Assembly (NCBI RefSeq): GCF_014206975.1
Contig: NZ_JACHOU010000014.1
Location: 62,001 to 126,000, forward strand
DNA length: 64,000 nt
Reading direction: 5' to 3'
Source: Aminobacter aganoensis
GTDB lineage: Bacteria; Pseudomonadota; Alphaproteobacteria; Rhizobiales; Rhizobiaceae
In this document: one piece after another, positions 26,801-35,213 of the stretch
Layout: the number at the start of each line of letters is the position of its first letter
Position numbering within the stretch: position 1 is the first letter of the stretch
The notes under the pieces: generated by a model
The model's input: the letters and a program-made list of their open reading frames with translations, nothing else
Told to the model about the DNA's origin: nothing
Database searches by the model: none
Program-made: the position numbers and the translations under genes

Positions 26801-28435
26801 ATGGTCGCGTGCAGTCTCGTTCCAGCCGTAGAGCACGCGCTGGCGCTCGTCATCGGACATCAGCGGCAGGTCTGAAACCCCCTTGTCGCCGGCCGCAAAT
26901 GCAGCGGCGAATATGCCCAGCCGGGACAGCATGTCGGCAAGGTCGCGCGCCCCAATCCGCGCTTGGTCCGCCAATACCGCGGTCTCGTCCGCACCGAGCA
27001 CGAATGTCAGGGCCGACCCTTCGACAAGGCTGGCCTGGGACGGTGAAACGGCTTCCACCAGCCCGACGGTCAGCCGCGGAACAACAAGCCCGGGAACGCG
27101 CTCCGCGAGGTCGGCCACATAGATGCCGCGCTCGCGCTGCTTGCCCAGGGCTTCGTTTGTCCGCGCCGCGAAAGCCTGGGCCGTTTCACCGTCAAGAGCC
27201 TCGACACGGAACGGAACCGACTTGGCGAAATACCCGGGGAACTGGCTGTCCAGCACTGCGAAGGCATCCGTCGCATAGGCGATGTCGAGCGAATCCTGGC
27301 CGGAGAATCGAGCCAGGAAGGCGGCAATCGCGGCCGCGCGCGAGTCCGCCGGAACCGCCATTTGCAGCGGCTGCGCGAGTATCTGCACCTGACTGTCCGG
27401 CGTCCATGCCTTGACGTCGGGCAGATCGACATCGCGCACAGCGGCAAGCGCCTTGCGATGACGCGCTTCATGGCGGGCGGCCCGCGCAACTGCCTCGTCC
27501 AGCGCCTGTCCTTCTGCGTCGGCCATCGGCGGCAGGCGCATTCCCTGGCTGAGGCAGGAACTCAGCGTCTTGCCGGCATTCCGTCCAAGACCGATTCCCT
27601 GAACCAGCACATGCCGGTCCGCCGCAGCAATGACGGCGCCCTCATCCGAAACGGAGATCACCGTGCCTGCGGCCTGGCCGTCGGCGTGCTCCATAGTCTC
27701 GAACCTGGTAACGACGAAAAGGCCGCCATCCGTGCTCACCTTGGTGCGGGCCAGCGGGTTGGCGTAGCCCGAGCCAAAATCGAGCCCGCGCGCCGCGCGC
27801 GACAATGTCTGCGCATCGCGGTCGAAACGCAGCGTTCCGGCGGCCGCCGGGCGGCGGTCCCTGGCGTAGTAGGTACGCTGCGACAGATCCTGCGGCTGCG
27901 GCGCGAGCGTCCGCTCATCGATGGCGGTCAGCATGTCCTCGAATGTCGAAATGCCCGCTTCGAAGCATTTCGTATTGAGGGTCAGCGCCGTCTCGTCTTG
28001 ACCGATCTCGACCATGCGCTGGGCATAGATGCCGCCCTCGTCGACGTGCGCCGTCAGCGCATGCCAGGTGACGCCGTGACGGGTCTCGCCCTCCATGATC
28101 GCCCAGGCCGGGGCATTGAGGCCGGCATAGCGGGGCAACGGACCGTCATGGAAATTCGCCGCACCCTGTCGCGCATTGCGCCACAGCGCATCCGGGATGA
28201 TGCGCAGGTTGGCCGCGCTGAAAAGCCAATCATAGGAGACCGACGCAAGCCGGGGCTCGACGTCGCCGTCGAATGCGCAGACCGGGAGGCCGAGGCCTTC
28301 CGCCCAGTTCCGGATCGATGTGTTGTCCGTCACGATCATCGCCACTGCATGGCCATGGGCCCGCACGATCTCGGCGCATTGCACAAGAAGCGACTCGTCC
28401 CCGATCAGAACGCATTCCAATTGCCCTGATGGCAT
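23804..28435 (-). CDS. NRPS: formyltransferase / half-C / A with inserted FMN monooxygenase / T
   Basis: A 1543-residue single module. Residues 1-300 are a formyltransferase (ANFHDGPLPRYAG with N94 and H96; HVDEGG with D132). Residues about 355-520 match only the C-terminal half of a condensation domain (FSGQ...FPGYFAKSVPFRVE), with no HHxxxDG. The adenylation domain runs 545-775 and 1150-1420: YTSGSTGRPKG, FDISVLELFW, NMYGPTETT, YRTGDLV and NAKVDRKAL. A luciferase-like monooxygenase of the MupA/Atu3671 type is inserted at about 786-1135. The carrier domain carries S1470 (LGGHSL). My reading of the specificity residues is D-I-L-Q-L-G-M-I-W, one change from the glycine code. The layout recalls the formylating F-A-T starter module of linear gramicidin. 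It diverges from the PKS gene. Confidence 0.93.
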   Translation of the reverse strand: MPSGQLECVLIGDESLLVQCAEIVRAHGHAVAMIVTDNTSIRNWAEGLGLPVCAFDGDVEPRLASVSYDWLFSAANLRIIPDALWRNARQGAANFHDGPLPRYAGLNAPAWAIMEGETRHGVTWHALTAHVDEGGIYAQRMVEIGQDETALTLNTKCFEAGISTFEDMLTAIDERTLAPQPQDLSQRTYYARDRRPAAAGTLRFDRDAQTLSRAARGLDFGSGYANPLARTKVSTDGGLFVVTRFETMEHADGQAAGTVISVSDEGAVIAAADRHVLVQGIGLGRNAGKTLSSCLSQGMRLPPMADAEGQALDEAVARAARHEARHRKALAAVRDVDLPDVKAWTPDSQVQILAQPLQMAVPADSRAAAIAAFLARFSGQDSLDIAYATDAFAVLDSQFPGYFAKSVPFRVEALDGETAQAFAARTNEALGKQRERGIYVADLAERVPGLVVPRLTVGLVEAVSPSQASLVEGSALTFVLGADETAVLADQARIGARDLADMLSRLGIFAAAFAAGDKGVSDLPLMSDDERQRVLYGWNETARDHDRTACVHTLVERQAELTPDAIAVAFRERSLSYRELDEKANRVAHRLIELGVKPDTLVGLHVSRSPELVIGALAIQKAGGAYVPLDPMFPAERLALMVEDSGAPVVLSERALDGVLAADGARRLNIEDILATPGNAERPRSGVTAANLAYMIYTSGSTGRPKGVMVEHRNVANFFVGMDDRITIDEAGQPVWLAVTSLSFDISVLELFWTLARGFKVVIHASDVHEHKSEAAPRRRANGKAPMDFGLFYWGNDDGAGPAKYRLLLEGAKFADEHGFQALWTPERHFHAFGGPYPNPAVTGAAVAAVTKNLSIRAGSCVLPLHHPARVAEEWAILDNISNGRVGLAFASGWMPEDFVLRPENAPPHNKAAMLRDIETVRRLWRGDKVEFDFGTGKLAVVTQPRPVQKELPVWITTAGNTDTYREAGRLGANVLTHLLGQSIDELAGKIRVYREALAEAGHDPSAHKVTLMLHTLLGEDREEVRERARGPMKDYLRSAAALIKQYAWAFPAFKKPQGVVQPMDIDLQSLQPDELDAILEFAFLRYFEDSGLFGTVDDALDRVDQIAAIGVDEVACLIDYGIPSDIVLERLKPLAEVVARSRESDTSESMPQSALAADIAAHGVTHLQCTPSMARMFLVNDEDRQALGQVRHLLVGGEALPASLLSELRKVTSAPVENMYGPTETTIWSSTMTADIGEGVVPLGKPIANTQLYVLDASLRPVAPGMAGELVIGGEGVARGYFGRDDLTRERFVANPFADGRMYRTGDLVRYTTDGVLQFLGRTDHQVKVRGYRIELGEIESRIAEFPGIAETVVMAREDRAADVRIVAYLRLRDGKLDESALRTHLAKSLPEYMVPAHFVVLNAFPLTPNAKVDRKALPKPEARREAEAEIYVAPVDNVQREIAETFRRILGVERVGLNDSFFALGGHSLLAVQAHRELKASVAPDIAITDLFRFPTVAALSGHLADRGKSDERLSQVADRAAMRRAALGDRRAAMQRMREN

Positions 28436-28742
28436 GTGCCCGACCCCATGAACTGCGATTGCTGCCGTATCTATATACGAATTGATCTAAACAAGAATGA
28501 GAATACCCTCCTTGTTTTCCATCAGGACTTCAATGTTTGGTTAAGGCTGTAGCGCGACAGTGGCATCAATATCGTCGCAGGGGCTGCGGGTCTGACCTGA
28601 CAGCGGAAAGCTTAACGCCGTTTTCATTCTACGTGTTTCTTAGAATGAGCCTATCGGCAGGACGATTGGATATCGGCTACTGTGCTACCCGTATCCAGGC
28701 TTGGCTTGCCAACGGAATAATAGGCTCTCGGGGCATTACGCG
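28436..28742. promoter_or_regulatory. Bidirectional NRPS/PKS promoter region
   Basis: These 307 bases separate the divergent NRPS and PKS genes and contain no credible gene. They are AT-richer than their surroundings. AGAATGAG occurs twice in the same orientation (28494-28501 and 28642-28649). AAACAAG/CTTGTTT form a 7-base inverted repeat (28489-28495, 28511-28517), and a second dyad lies at 28624-28648. GGTTAAGGC at 28539-28547 recurs upstream of the TolC-like gene. Shared control of both megasynthases is likely. Confidence 0.5.
28624..28648. promoter_or_regulatory. Dyad TCATTCTA-N9-TAGAATGA
   Basis: Perfect 8-base arms (28624-28631 and 28641-28648) with a 9-base spacer, 95 bases before the PKS start. 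The inner TTCTTAGAA (28637-28645) is also palindromic. The form resembles metalloregulator operators, but I cannot assign Fur, Irr or RirA from sequence alone. Confidence 0.4.
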
Positions 28743-31700
28743 ATGTATGAAACCGATCAGGTGTCTCCGAACGACATCGCCATTGTCGGCATGGCGCTTC
28801 GCGTGCCGGGCGCCCGCAATGTCCGAGAATTCTGGGAAAACCTGCGCGGCGGCGTGGAGTCGATCCGCGACCTGACGGAAGACGAACTGCTGGCTGCCGG
28901 CGAGTCGGCCGCGCGCATGCATCTGCCCAACTATGTGCGCCGCACCTCCGAACTTCCCGGCATGGAGATGTTCGATGCCGACTTCTTCGGGCTCAGCCCC
29001 AAGGAAGCGGCGATCATGGATCCGCAGCACCGGCACTTCCTCGAATGTGCCTGGGAGGCGATGGAAGACGCCGGGCGCACGCCCGATTCCAGCGCCGGTC
29101 CCGTCGGCGTCTTCGCCGGCTGCGGTATGGGCTCCTATTTCTACTTCAACGTCTGCAGCAATCGCCAACTTGTCGACCAGGTCGGCATGTTCCTGCTGCG
29201 TCACACGGGCAACGACAAGGACTTCCTCGCCACGCGCGCCTCGTTCGCCTTCGACCTGCGTGGACCGAGCGTCAATATCCAGACGGCGTGCTCGACCTCG
29301 CTCGTCGCAATCCACACCGCTTGCCAGAGCCTGCTTGCCGGCGAATGCGAAATGGCGCTGGCCGGCGGCGTCACGATCGAATTGCCGCATCGCCGCGGCT
29401 ACCTGTTCCAGGACGGCGAAATTCTCTCGACCGACGGCCACTGCCGCGCGTTCGACCACCGCGCCGACGGCACCGTCTTCGGCAGCGGCGCTGGTGTGGT
29501 CGTCCTGCGCCGCCTGTCCGACGCGATTGCCGATGGCGACATCATCCACGCCGTCATCAAGGCGACGGCCGTCAACAACGACGGCAACAGCAAGGCCGGC
29601 TATCTGGCGCCAAGCGTCACCGGCCAGGCCGAGGCCATCATCGAGGCGCAAGGCCTTGCTGGTGTTTCCGCCGACGAGATCCAGTATGTCGAGTGCCACG
29701 GGACCGGCACCTATCTTGGCGACCCGATCGAGATCGAGGCGCTGACCCAGGCCTTCCGGCAAAGCACCGCCCGCACCGGCTTTTGCCGCGTCGGCTCGGT
29801 GAAGTCGAACATCGGCCACCTCGACACCGCTGCCGGCGTTGTCAGCCTGATCAAGACCACCTTGGCGCTCAAGCACGGCGAGATGCCGCCGACCTTGAAT
29901 TTCGAGAAGCCCAATCCGGCAATCGACTTCGCGCGCAGTCCGTTCGTCGTCAACGACAAGCTGACCCCGTGGCCGGCAGTTTCCGGACCGCGGCGCGCGG
30001 CCGTGAACTCGCTGGGCGTCGGTGGAACGAATGCCCATGCCATCCTCGAGGCCGCACCCAAGTCGATAGCCGCCGCAGCCAGGGGCGACAGCGAGCCGCA
30101 GCTCTTCCTTTTTGCCACCAAGAACCGCAAGGCGCTGGACCGCGCCATGGACCAGATCGGCGAGGAAATCACGCGACGGCCGGCGCTGCCGCTCACCGAT
30201 GTCTCGCACACCTTGTTTACCGGCCGAAAGCACTTCGAGCACCGCCGCGCCGTCGCAGCACGCGGACGCGACGAGGCCGTAGCGCTTCTCTCCGGTTCCG
30301 AACCGAGGCGCGTCCACACCCACAGCACGATCGAGGCTGCCAACGCTGTGTTCCTGTTCCCGGGCGGCGGCGCACAGCATGTCGGCATGACGCGCAGCCT
30401 GTACGCCGAGGACGCTGGTTTCCGTGCGACAGTCGATGAGGGGTTGAACTATCTCACCCCGGAAGCCGCAACCGAGATCCGCCGCGTCTGGCTCGCGGCC
30501 GATACTGACCCATCCCGGGCGGCGAGCGACTTCTTGCGGCCTTCGGTGCAGCTTCCCGCCATCCTGATCGTCGAAATCGCCACTGCCCGTATGTGGATGC
30601 GCTGGGGCGTCAAGCCGTCGGCGCTGATCGGTCACTCCATGGGCGAAAATGCCGCCGCCTGCATCGCAGGCGTCATGAGCTTCCGCGATGTCGTCAATCT
30701 CGTGCGCCTGCGCGGCGAACTGTTCGACACGGTCGAGGCTGGCGGCATGCTGTCCGTGCCGCTGTCGCCCGAAGCACTTTCCGAGCACATGAACCCTGCG
30801 CTCGACCTCGCCTCGGTGAACGCGCCGGAACTCTGCGTCGTTTCGGGCCGCAACGAAGACCTTGAGGCGCTGGGCCTCAGGCTGGCCGAACGCGGCATCG
30901 ACGCATCACGCATCGCAATCGACATCGCCGCCCATTCGCAGATGCTGGATCCGATCCTCGGGCGCTTCGAAGCGTTCCTGCACAGCATCGACCTGCGCGC
31001 GCCGTCAATCCCGATCGTCTCCAACCTCACCGGCGAGTGGCTCAGCGACGCGCAGGCCCGCGACCCGCTCTACTGGGTCCGCCATCTCCGCTCGACGGTC
31101 CATTTCGCCAAGGGTCTCGCCGCGGTCTCGGCGCAGCCGGGGCGGGTCTACATCGAAGTCGGACCGAGCCGCGCCTTGTCGTCGCTGGTCAAGCTTCAGC
31201 CGGGCGTCGAGGCAAACCAGGTCATCAACAGCCTGCCGCATCCCGACGAGGCGACCGACGACCGGGTCCACTTCCTCGCCGCCCTGGGCCGTGCCTGGGC
31301 GACCGGTCTCGACGTGAGCATTGCCAAGCTGTGGGAAGGCAGCGGTGCGCGGCGCGTGTCGCTGCCAACCTATCCGTTCCAGCACCAGCGCTACTTCATC
31401 GAGCGCAGCGTCGCGGCGGTGACAAATGAGAACGAGCAGGACTTCATCGGCAAGCTGCCCGACATGACGGACTGGGGTTTCCAGCCCAGCTGGAAACAGG
31501 CCTTGGCCGACGTGACGATCGACGCCGATGCCCGGCCGGAATCCTGGCTGGTCTTCATGGACGATACCGGTCTTGGTACGGCGCTGGTCGAACGGCTTCG
31601 CGCCAAGGATCATCGCGTTGCGACCGTCAAGGCCGGCGACAGCTTCGTCAGGCACGACAGTGGCAACTATACACTGTGCGCCGAACAGGAACGGCCGGGC

Positions 31701-34700
31701 TATGATGCGCTGTTCTCAGGTCTCGCTGGCGACGGCGGCATCCCCGAGCGGATCGTGCACCTCTGGCTCACGACGGGCGAGGAAACATTCCGCCCGGGTT
31801 CGAACTTCTTCAACCGCAACCAGGAACGCGGCTTCCAGAGCCTGTTCTTCATCGCCCAGGCGCTTGGCGACATCGAGGGCTTCGAGCCGCAGATCACCGT
31901 GGTGACCAACGGCATGCAGCGGGTCGGTGCCGAACCCCTGCCCTATCCGGAAAAGGCAACCATCGTCGGTCCAGCCCTGGTCATGCCGAAAGAAATGGCG
32001 GGGGCCACGGTCCGCCTCGTCGATCTTGAACATTCTGCGCCGTCTCGGCCAGGCACGAGCGGCTTCATGCGAACGCGGAAGCCTGCAGGCGACCTGGATA
32101 CCGCGCTGCAGGGCCAGCAACTCGACCAGTTGTGGGACGACATCTTCGCTGCGCCCGCTTCTGAAACGGTTGCCCACCGCAAGGGCAAGCGCTGGATACG
32201 CAGCTACAAGAAACTGGCGCTCGCCGAAGCCAATGCCGACAGTGCCTTGCTACGCAAAGGCGGCGTCTATCTGATCACCGGTGGTCTCGGCGATCTCGCT
32301 CAGGTCGTCGCCGGCGAACTCGCATCGCGTTTCCAGGCAAAGCTGGTCCTGGCCGGGCGGCTCGAATTGCCGCCTCGGGAGAAATGGGCGACCCTGACCC
32401 TCCCGCTCTCGCGCAACGACCGGACGCGCCGCGCCATCGAAGCGATCCAGGCGCTGGAGGCCAAGGGCGCGGAAGTGCTCTACGTCACCGCCGACGTGGG
32501 CAACCTCGAAGACATGACTGCAGTGGCCGACCAGGCACGCGCCGCATTCGGCGGCATCAATGGCGTGTTCCACGCGGCCGGTCTCGTCGACGACAACCTG
32601 ATCCAGTTGAAGTCTCTGGAAGAGATGGAGACTGTGCTGTCGCCCAAGCTGCGCGGCACCGTGGTTCTCGACGAGGTCTTCCGCGACAGGCCTCTCGATC
32701 TTTTCGTCCTGTTCTCGTCGACCAGTACCGACACGGCTCCCGCCGGGCAGGTCGACTACGTCGCCGCCAATGCCTACCTCAACGCCTATGCCGATAGCCG
32801 TTTTGGCGACGGCTCGCGCAAGACCGTAGCACTCCACTGGGGCGTCTGGAACGCTGTCGGACTGGCGGCGCGCGCCACCGGCCAGGCCGGGCAAGCCGAC
32901 GCGCCAAGCCCGCATCGCGGCAAAGCTCAGGGACCATTCTTCACCGACTGGGTGGAAGACGCGCAAGGCGATGTGTGGCTCGAGGCGCGCATTTCACCGC
33001 GCAGCCACTGGATGCTCGACGAGCACCGGCTGGTCTCCGGCCAGGCCATCCTTCCGGGTACCGGCACGATAGAAATCATTGCCCAGGCTATGAAGGAGTA
33101 TGGCATCGACCAGGGCAGCGATATTGCCGATCTCTTCTTCCTGCGCCCGCTCGAAGTGGATGACGGGCGCGACAAGATCCTGCGCGTACGGCTTGCCAAC
33201 GATGGTGATCGTCAGCACGCGCTCGTCACCGCAGCGGACGCCGAACTCATGTCGGAAGGCTTCACCGTTCATGCCGAAGCGAGCCTGCGCAAGCGTCTCG
33301 CCAAGCCGCATGCCGCTGCCGATGTCGCCGCCGCCTCGGCGCGGCTGATCGCCGGGCAACGCGCCGAGGGTAAGGCTGCCCTTCCCTCGGTACAGGAAGA
33401 TCACATCCGCTTCGGTCCACGCTGGAAGGTGTTGCGCTCGCTGGCCCGCGGGGATCGGGAGGCCCTTGCCGAACTCAGGCTCGACGAGGCCTATCGCGGC
33501 GACATCGCCGGCTTCATAGCCCATCCGGCGCTGCTCGACATCGCTACCGGCTTTGCGCTCGACCTCGCCCCCGGCCATGCAACATCCCACGCCCTGTGGG
33601 CGCCGATGTCCTATGGCAGCATCGCGTTCTACATGAGGCTGCCCGAGGCGATCGTCAGCTGGGCAAGGCTGAGCGAGGCATCGGATCTCGGTGACGGCTT
33701 CGCGACCTTCGACATCACCATCGCCACACCAGACGGCAACATCGTCGCTGAGATCGAACGTTTCGTCATGAAGCGGCTGGACGACGACCTTGCCCTGGCT
33801 TCGGCCCAGCGCGTTGACCGCGCACGCAAGCCTGCGGGCGACGACAAGGAGCCATTGTCGCCGGCCGCGTTGCAGCTTGCCGCACAGGTGAGCCAAGGCA
33901 TCCTGCCGGCCGAGGGTTTCGACGCCATGCTGCGCGCGCTCGCCACCGGCCAGCCGCAACCGATCGTCAGCTCGATGGACCTCGGCGCGCTACGCAAGCG
34001 CGCGGCCCAACCGCGCGCCGAAGTGCAGGGTTCGGGCGAGGTCTTCGAACGCCCCGATCTCGACAACGACTATGTCGCGCCCCGGGATGAGATCGAGCGC
34101 ACGCTCGCCGGTTTCTGGAGCGAATTGCTCGGCGTCGAGAAGATCGGCGTCCACGACAGCTTCTTCGACATTGGCGGCCATTCGCTGATTGCGGTGCGGC
34201 TATTCCGCATGATCAGGAAGCAATTCGCACTCGACCTGCCGATCTCGGTGCTGTTTGAGGCGCCGACCATTGCCGAATGCGCGGCGCTGATCGGAAAGCA
34301 GGTCACGCCTATGGATGCTGGCACCACAGGTTCCGCCACCTCCGACAACGACACAGCCAGGATCGAAAAGGCCACGCACCTGGTCACGATGAGCGCGGGT
34401 CGGGCGAGCGGAGCTACACCGTTCTTCCTCTGCGCCGGCATGTTCGGCAACGTGCTCAATCTGCGCCAGCTGGCCATGCAGCTCGGCACCGACCGGCCGG
34501 TCTATGGACTCCAGGCACGCGGTCTCTATGGCGACCAGGAACCTCACGACAACTTCGTCGAGATGGCGCGCGACAATCTCAGGGAAGTTCGCGCCATCCA
34601 GCCGCACGGGCCCTATCTGCTGGGCGGCTTCTCCGGCGGTGGCCTCGTCGCCTACGAGATGGCGCTGCAGCTACGCGACGAAGGCGAAGAGGTCGCGCAA

Positions 34701-35213
34701 TTGATCCTGCTGGACACGCCCTTGCCAACACAGCCGCCACTGTCGGTGCTTGACCGGTTCTCGATGAAGCTTCAGGATCTACGCCGGGAGCGGCACAATT
34801 TCATTGCCAACTGGATCGACAATCGCCGCCGCTGGAAAGAGAAAGTCGCGGGCCGCGCCGATGCCGAGGACGCCGAACAGGCCTCCGAGCAGTTCCACAA
34901 CCTGGCGATCGAAAACGCCTTCCGCGCCGCATTGCCACGCTACGAGCTCAAGCCCTATGCGGGCAGCGTGCTGTTGCTTCGACCGAAGCTCAACGTCATC
35001 TATCGCCTGAGCGGTGGCCGCATGCTGCAGGACGGCCGCAACGTCGCGATGGAAGACAATGGCTGGACGCCCTTTGCCGCCGACCTGACCGTGCAGGAGG
35101 TACCCGGCGACCACGACAGCATGGTGCTCGAGCCCTTCGTGCGCATTCTCGCCGACCGGATCCGGAAGCGGCTCAAGGAACCGGCGCGCGCCTACGGCAT
35201 GGCGGCGGAATAG
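28743..35213 (+). CDS. Type I polyketide synthase, KS-AT-KR-DH-ACP-TE
   Basis: A 2156-residue single-module PKS. I use the ATG at 28743; an in-frame TTG at 28701 would add 14 residues. KS: C183 in TACSTSLVAIHTAC, H319 in CHGTGT, H359 in NIGHLD. AT: S632 in GHSMGE; the specificity loop reads IAAHS, not clearly malonyl or methylmalonyl. KR: ITGGLGD near 1178 and Y1339 in DYVAANAYL. DH: H1428 in DEHRLVSGQAILPGTG and D1599 in HPALLDIA. ACP: S1814 in IGGHSL. TE: S1964 in GGFSGGG and H2124 in GDHDS. KR lies before DH, the reverse of the common order. It should accept the NRPS-bound unit, extend once, reduce, dehydrate and release. Its stop abuts that of the TolC-like gene. Confidence 0.95.
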   Translation: MYETDQVSPNDIAIVGMALRVPGARNVREFWENLRGGVESIRDLTEDELLAAGESAARMHLPNYVRRTSELPGMEMFDADFFGLSPKEAAIMDPQHRHFLECAWEAMEDAGRTPDSSAGPVGVFAGCGMGSYFYFNVCSNRQLVDQVGMFLLRHTGNDKDFLATRASFAFDLRGPSVNIQTACSTSLVAIHTACQSLLAGECEMALAGGVTIELPHRRGYLFQDGEILSTDGHCRAFDHRADGTVFGSGAGVVVLRRLSDAIADGDIIHAVIKATAVNNDGNSKAGYLAPSVTGQAEAIIEAQGLAGVSADEIQYVECHGTGTYLGDPIEIEALTQAFRQSTARTGFCRVGSVKSNIGHLDTAAGVVSLIKTTLALKHGEMPPTLNFEKPNPAIDFARSPFVVNDKLTPWPAVSGPRRAAVNSLGVGGTNAHAILEAAPKSIAAAARGDSEPQLFLFATKNRKALDRAMDQIGEEITRRPALPLTDVSHTLFTGRKHFEHRRAVAARGRDEAVALLSGSEPRRVHTHSTIEAANAVFLFPGGGAQHVGMTRSLYAEDAGFRATVDEGLNYLTPEAATEIRRVWLAADTDPSRAASDFLRPSVQLPAILIVEIATARMWMRWGVKPSALIGHSMGENAAACIAGVMSFRDVVNLVRLRGELFDTVEAGGMLSVPLSPEALSEHMNPALDLASVNAPELCVVSGRNEDLEALGLRLAERGIDASRIAIDIAAHSQMLDPILGRFEAFLHSIDLRAPSIPIVSNLTGEWLSDAQARDPLYWVRHLRSTVHFAKGLAAVSAQPGRVYIEVGPSRALSSLVKLQPGVEANQVINSLPHPDEATDDRVHFLAALGRAWATGLDVSIAKLWEGSGARRVSLPTYPFQHQRYFIERSVAAVTNENEQDFIGKLPDMTDWGFQPSWKQALADVTIDADARPESWLVFMDDTGLGTALVERLRAKDHRVATVKAGDSFVRHDSGNYTLCAEQERPGYDALFSGLAGDGGIPERIVHLWLTTGEETFRPGSNFFNRNQERGFQSLFFIAQALGDIEGFEPQITVVTNGMQRVGAEPLPYPEKATIVGPALVMPKEMAGATVRLVDLEHSAPSRPGTSGFMRTRKPAGDLDTALQGQQLDQLWDDIFAAPASETVAHRKGKRWIRSYKKLALAEANADSALLRKGGVYLITGGLGDLAQVVAGELASRFQAKLVLAGRLELPPREKWATLTLPLSRNDRTRRAIEAIQALEAKGAEVLYVTADVGNLEDMTAVADQARAAFGGINGVFHAAGLVDDNLIQLKSLEEMETVLSPKLRGTVVLDEVFRDRPLDLFVLFSSTSTDTAPAGQVDYVAANAYLNAYADSRFGDGSRKTVALHWGVWNAVGLAARATGQAGQADAPSPHRGKAQGPFFTDWVEDAQGDVWLEARISPRSHWMLDEHRLVSGQAILPGTGTIEIIAQAMKEYGIDQGSDIADLFFLRPLEVDDGRDKILRVRLANDGDRQHALVTAADAELMSEGFTVHAEASLRKRLAKPHAAADVAAASARLIAGQRAEGKAALPSVQEDHIRFGPRWKVLRSLARGDREALAELRLDEAYRGDIAGFIAHPALLDIATGFALDLAPGHATSHALWAPMSYGSIAFYMRLPEAIVSWARLSEASDLGDGFATFDITIATPDGNIVAEIERFVMKRLDDDLALASAQRVDRARKPAGDDKEPLSPAALQLAAQVSQGILPAEGFDAMLRALATGQPQPIVSSMDLGALRKRAAQPRAEVQGSGEVFERPDLDNDYVAPRDEIERTLAGFWSELLGVEKIGVHDSFFDIGGHSLIAVRLFRMIRKQFALDLPISVLFEAPTIAECAALIGKQVTPMDAGTTGSATSDNDTARIEKATHLVTMSAGRASGATPFFLCAGMFGNVLNLRQLAMQLGTDRPVYGLQARGLYGDQEPHDNFVEMARDNLREVRAIQPHGPYLLGGFSGGGLVAYEMALQLRDEGEEVAQLILLDTPLPTQPPLSVLDRFSMKLQDLRRERHNFIANWIDNRRRWKEKVAGRADAEDAEQASEQFHNLAIENAFRAALPRYELKPYAGSVLLLRPKLNVIYRLSGGRMLQDGRNVAMEDNGWTPFAADLTVQEVPGDHDSMVLEPFVRILADRIRKRLKEPARAYGMAAE

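Noticed and set aside
28677-30788. 703-codon minus-strand open frame
   Set aside because: Antisense to the KS-AT region of the PKS, whose motifs are unambiguous.
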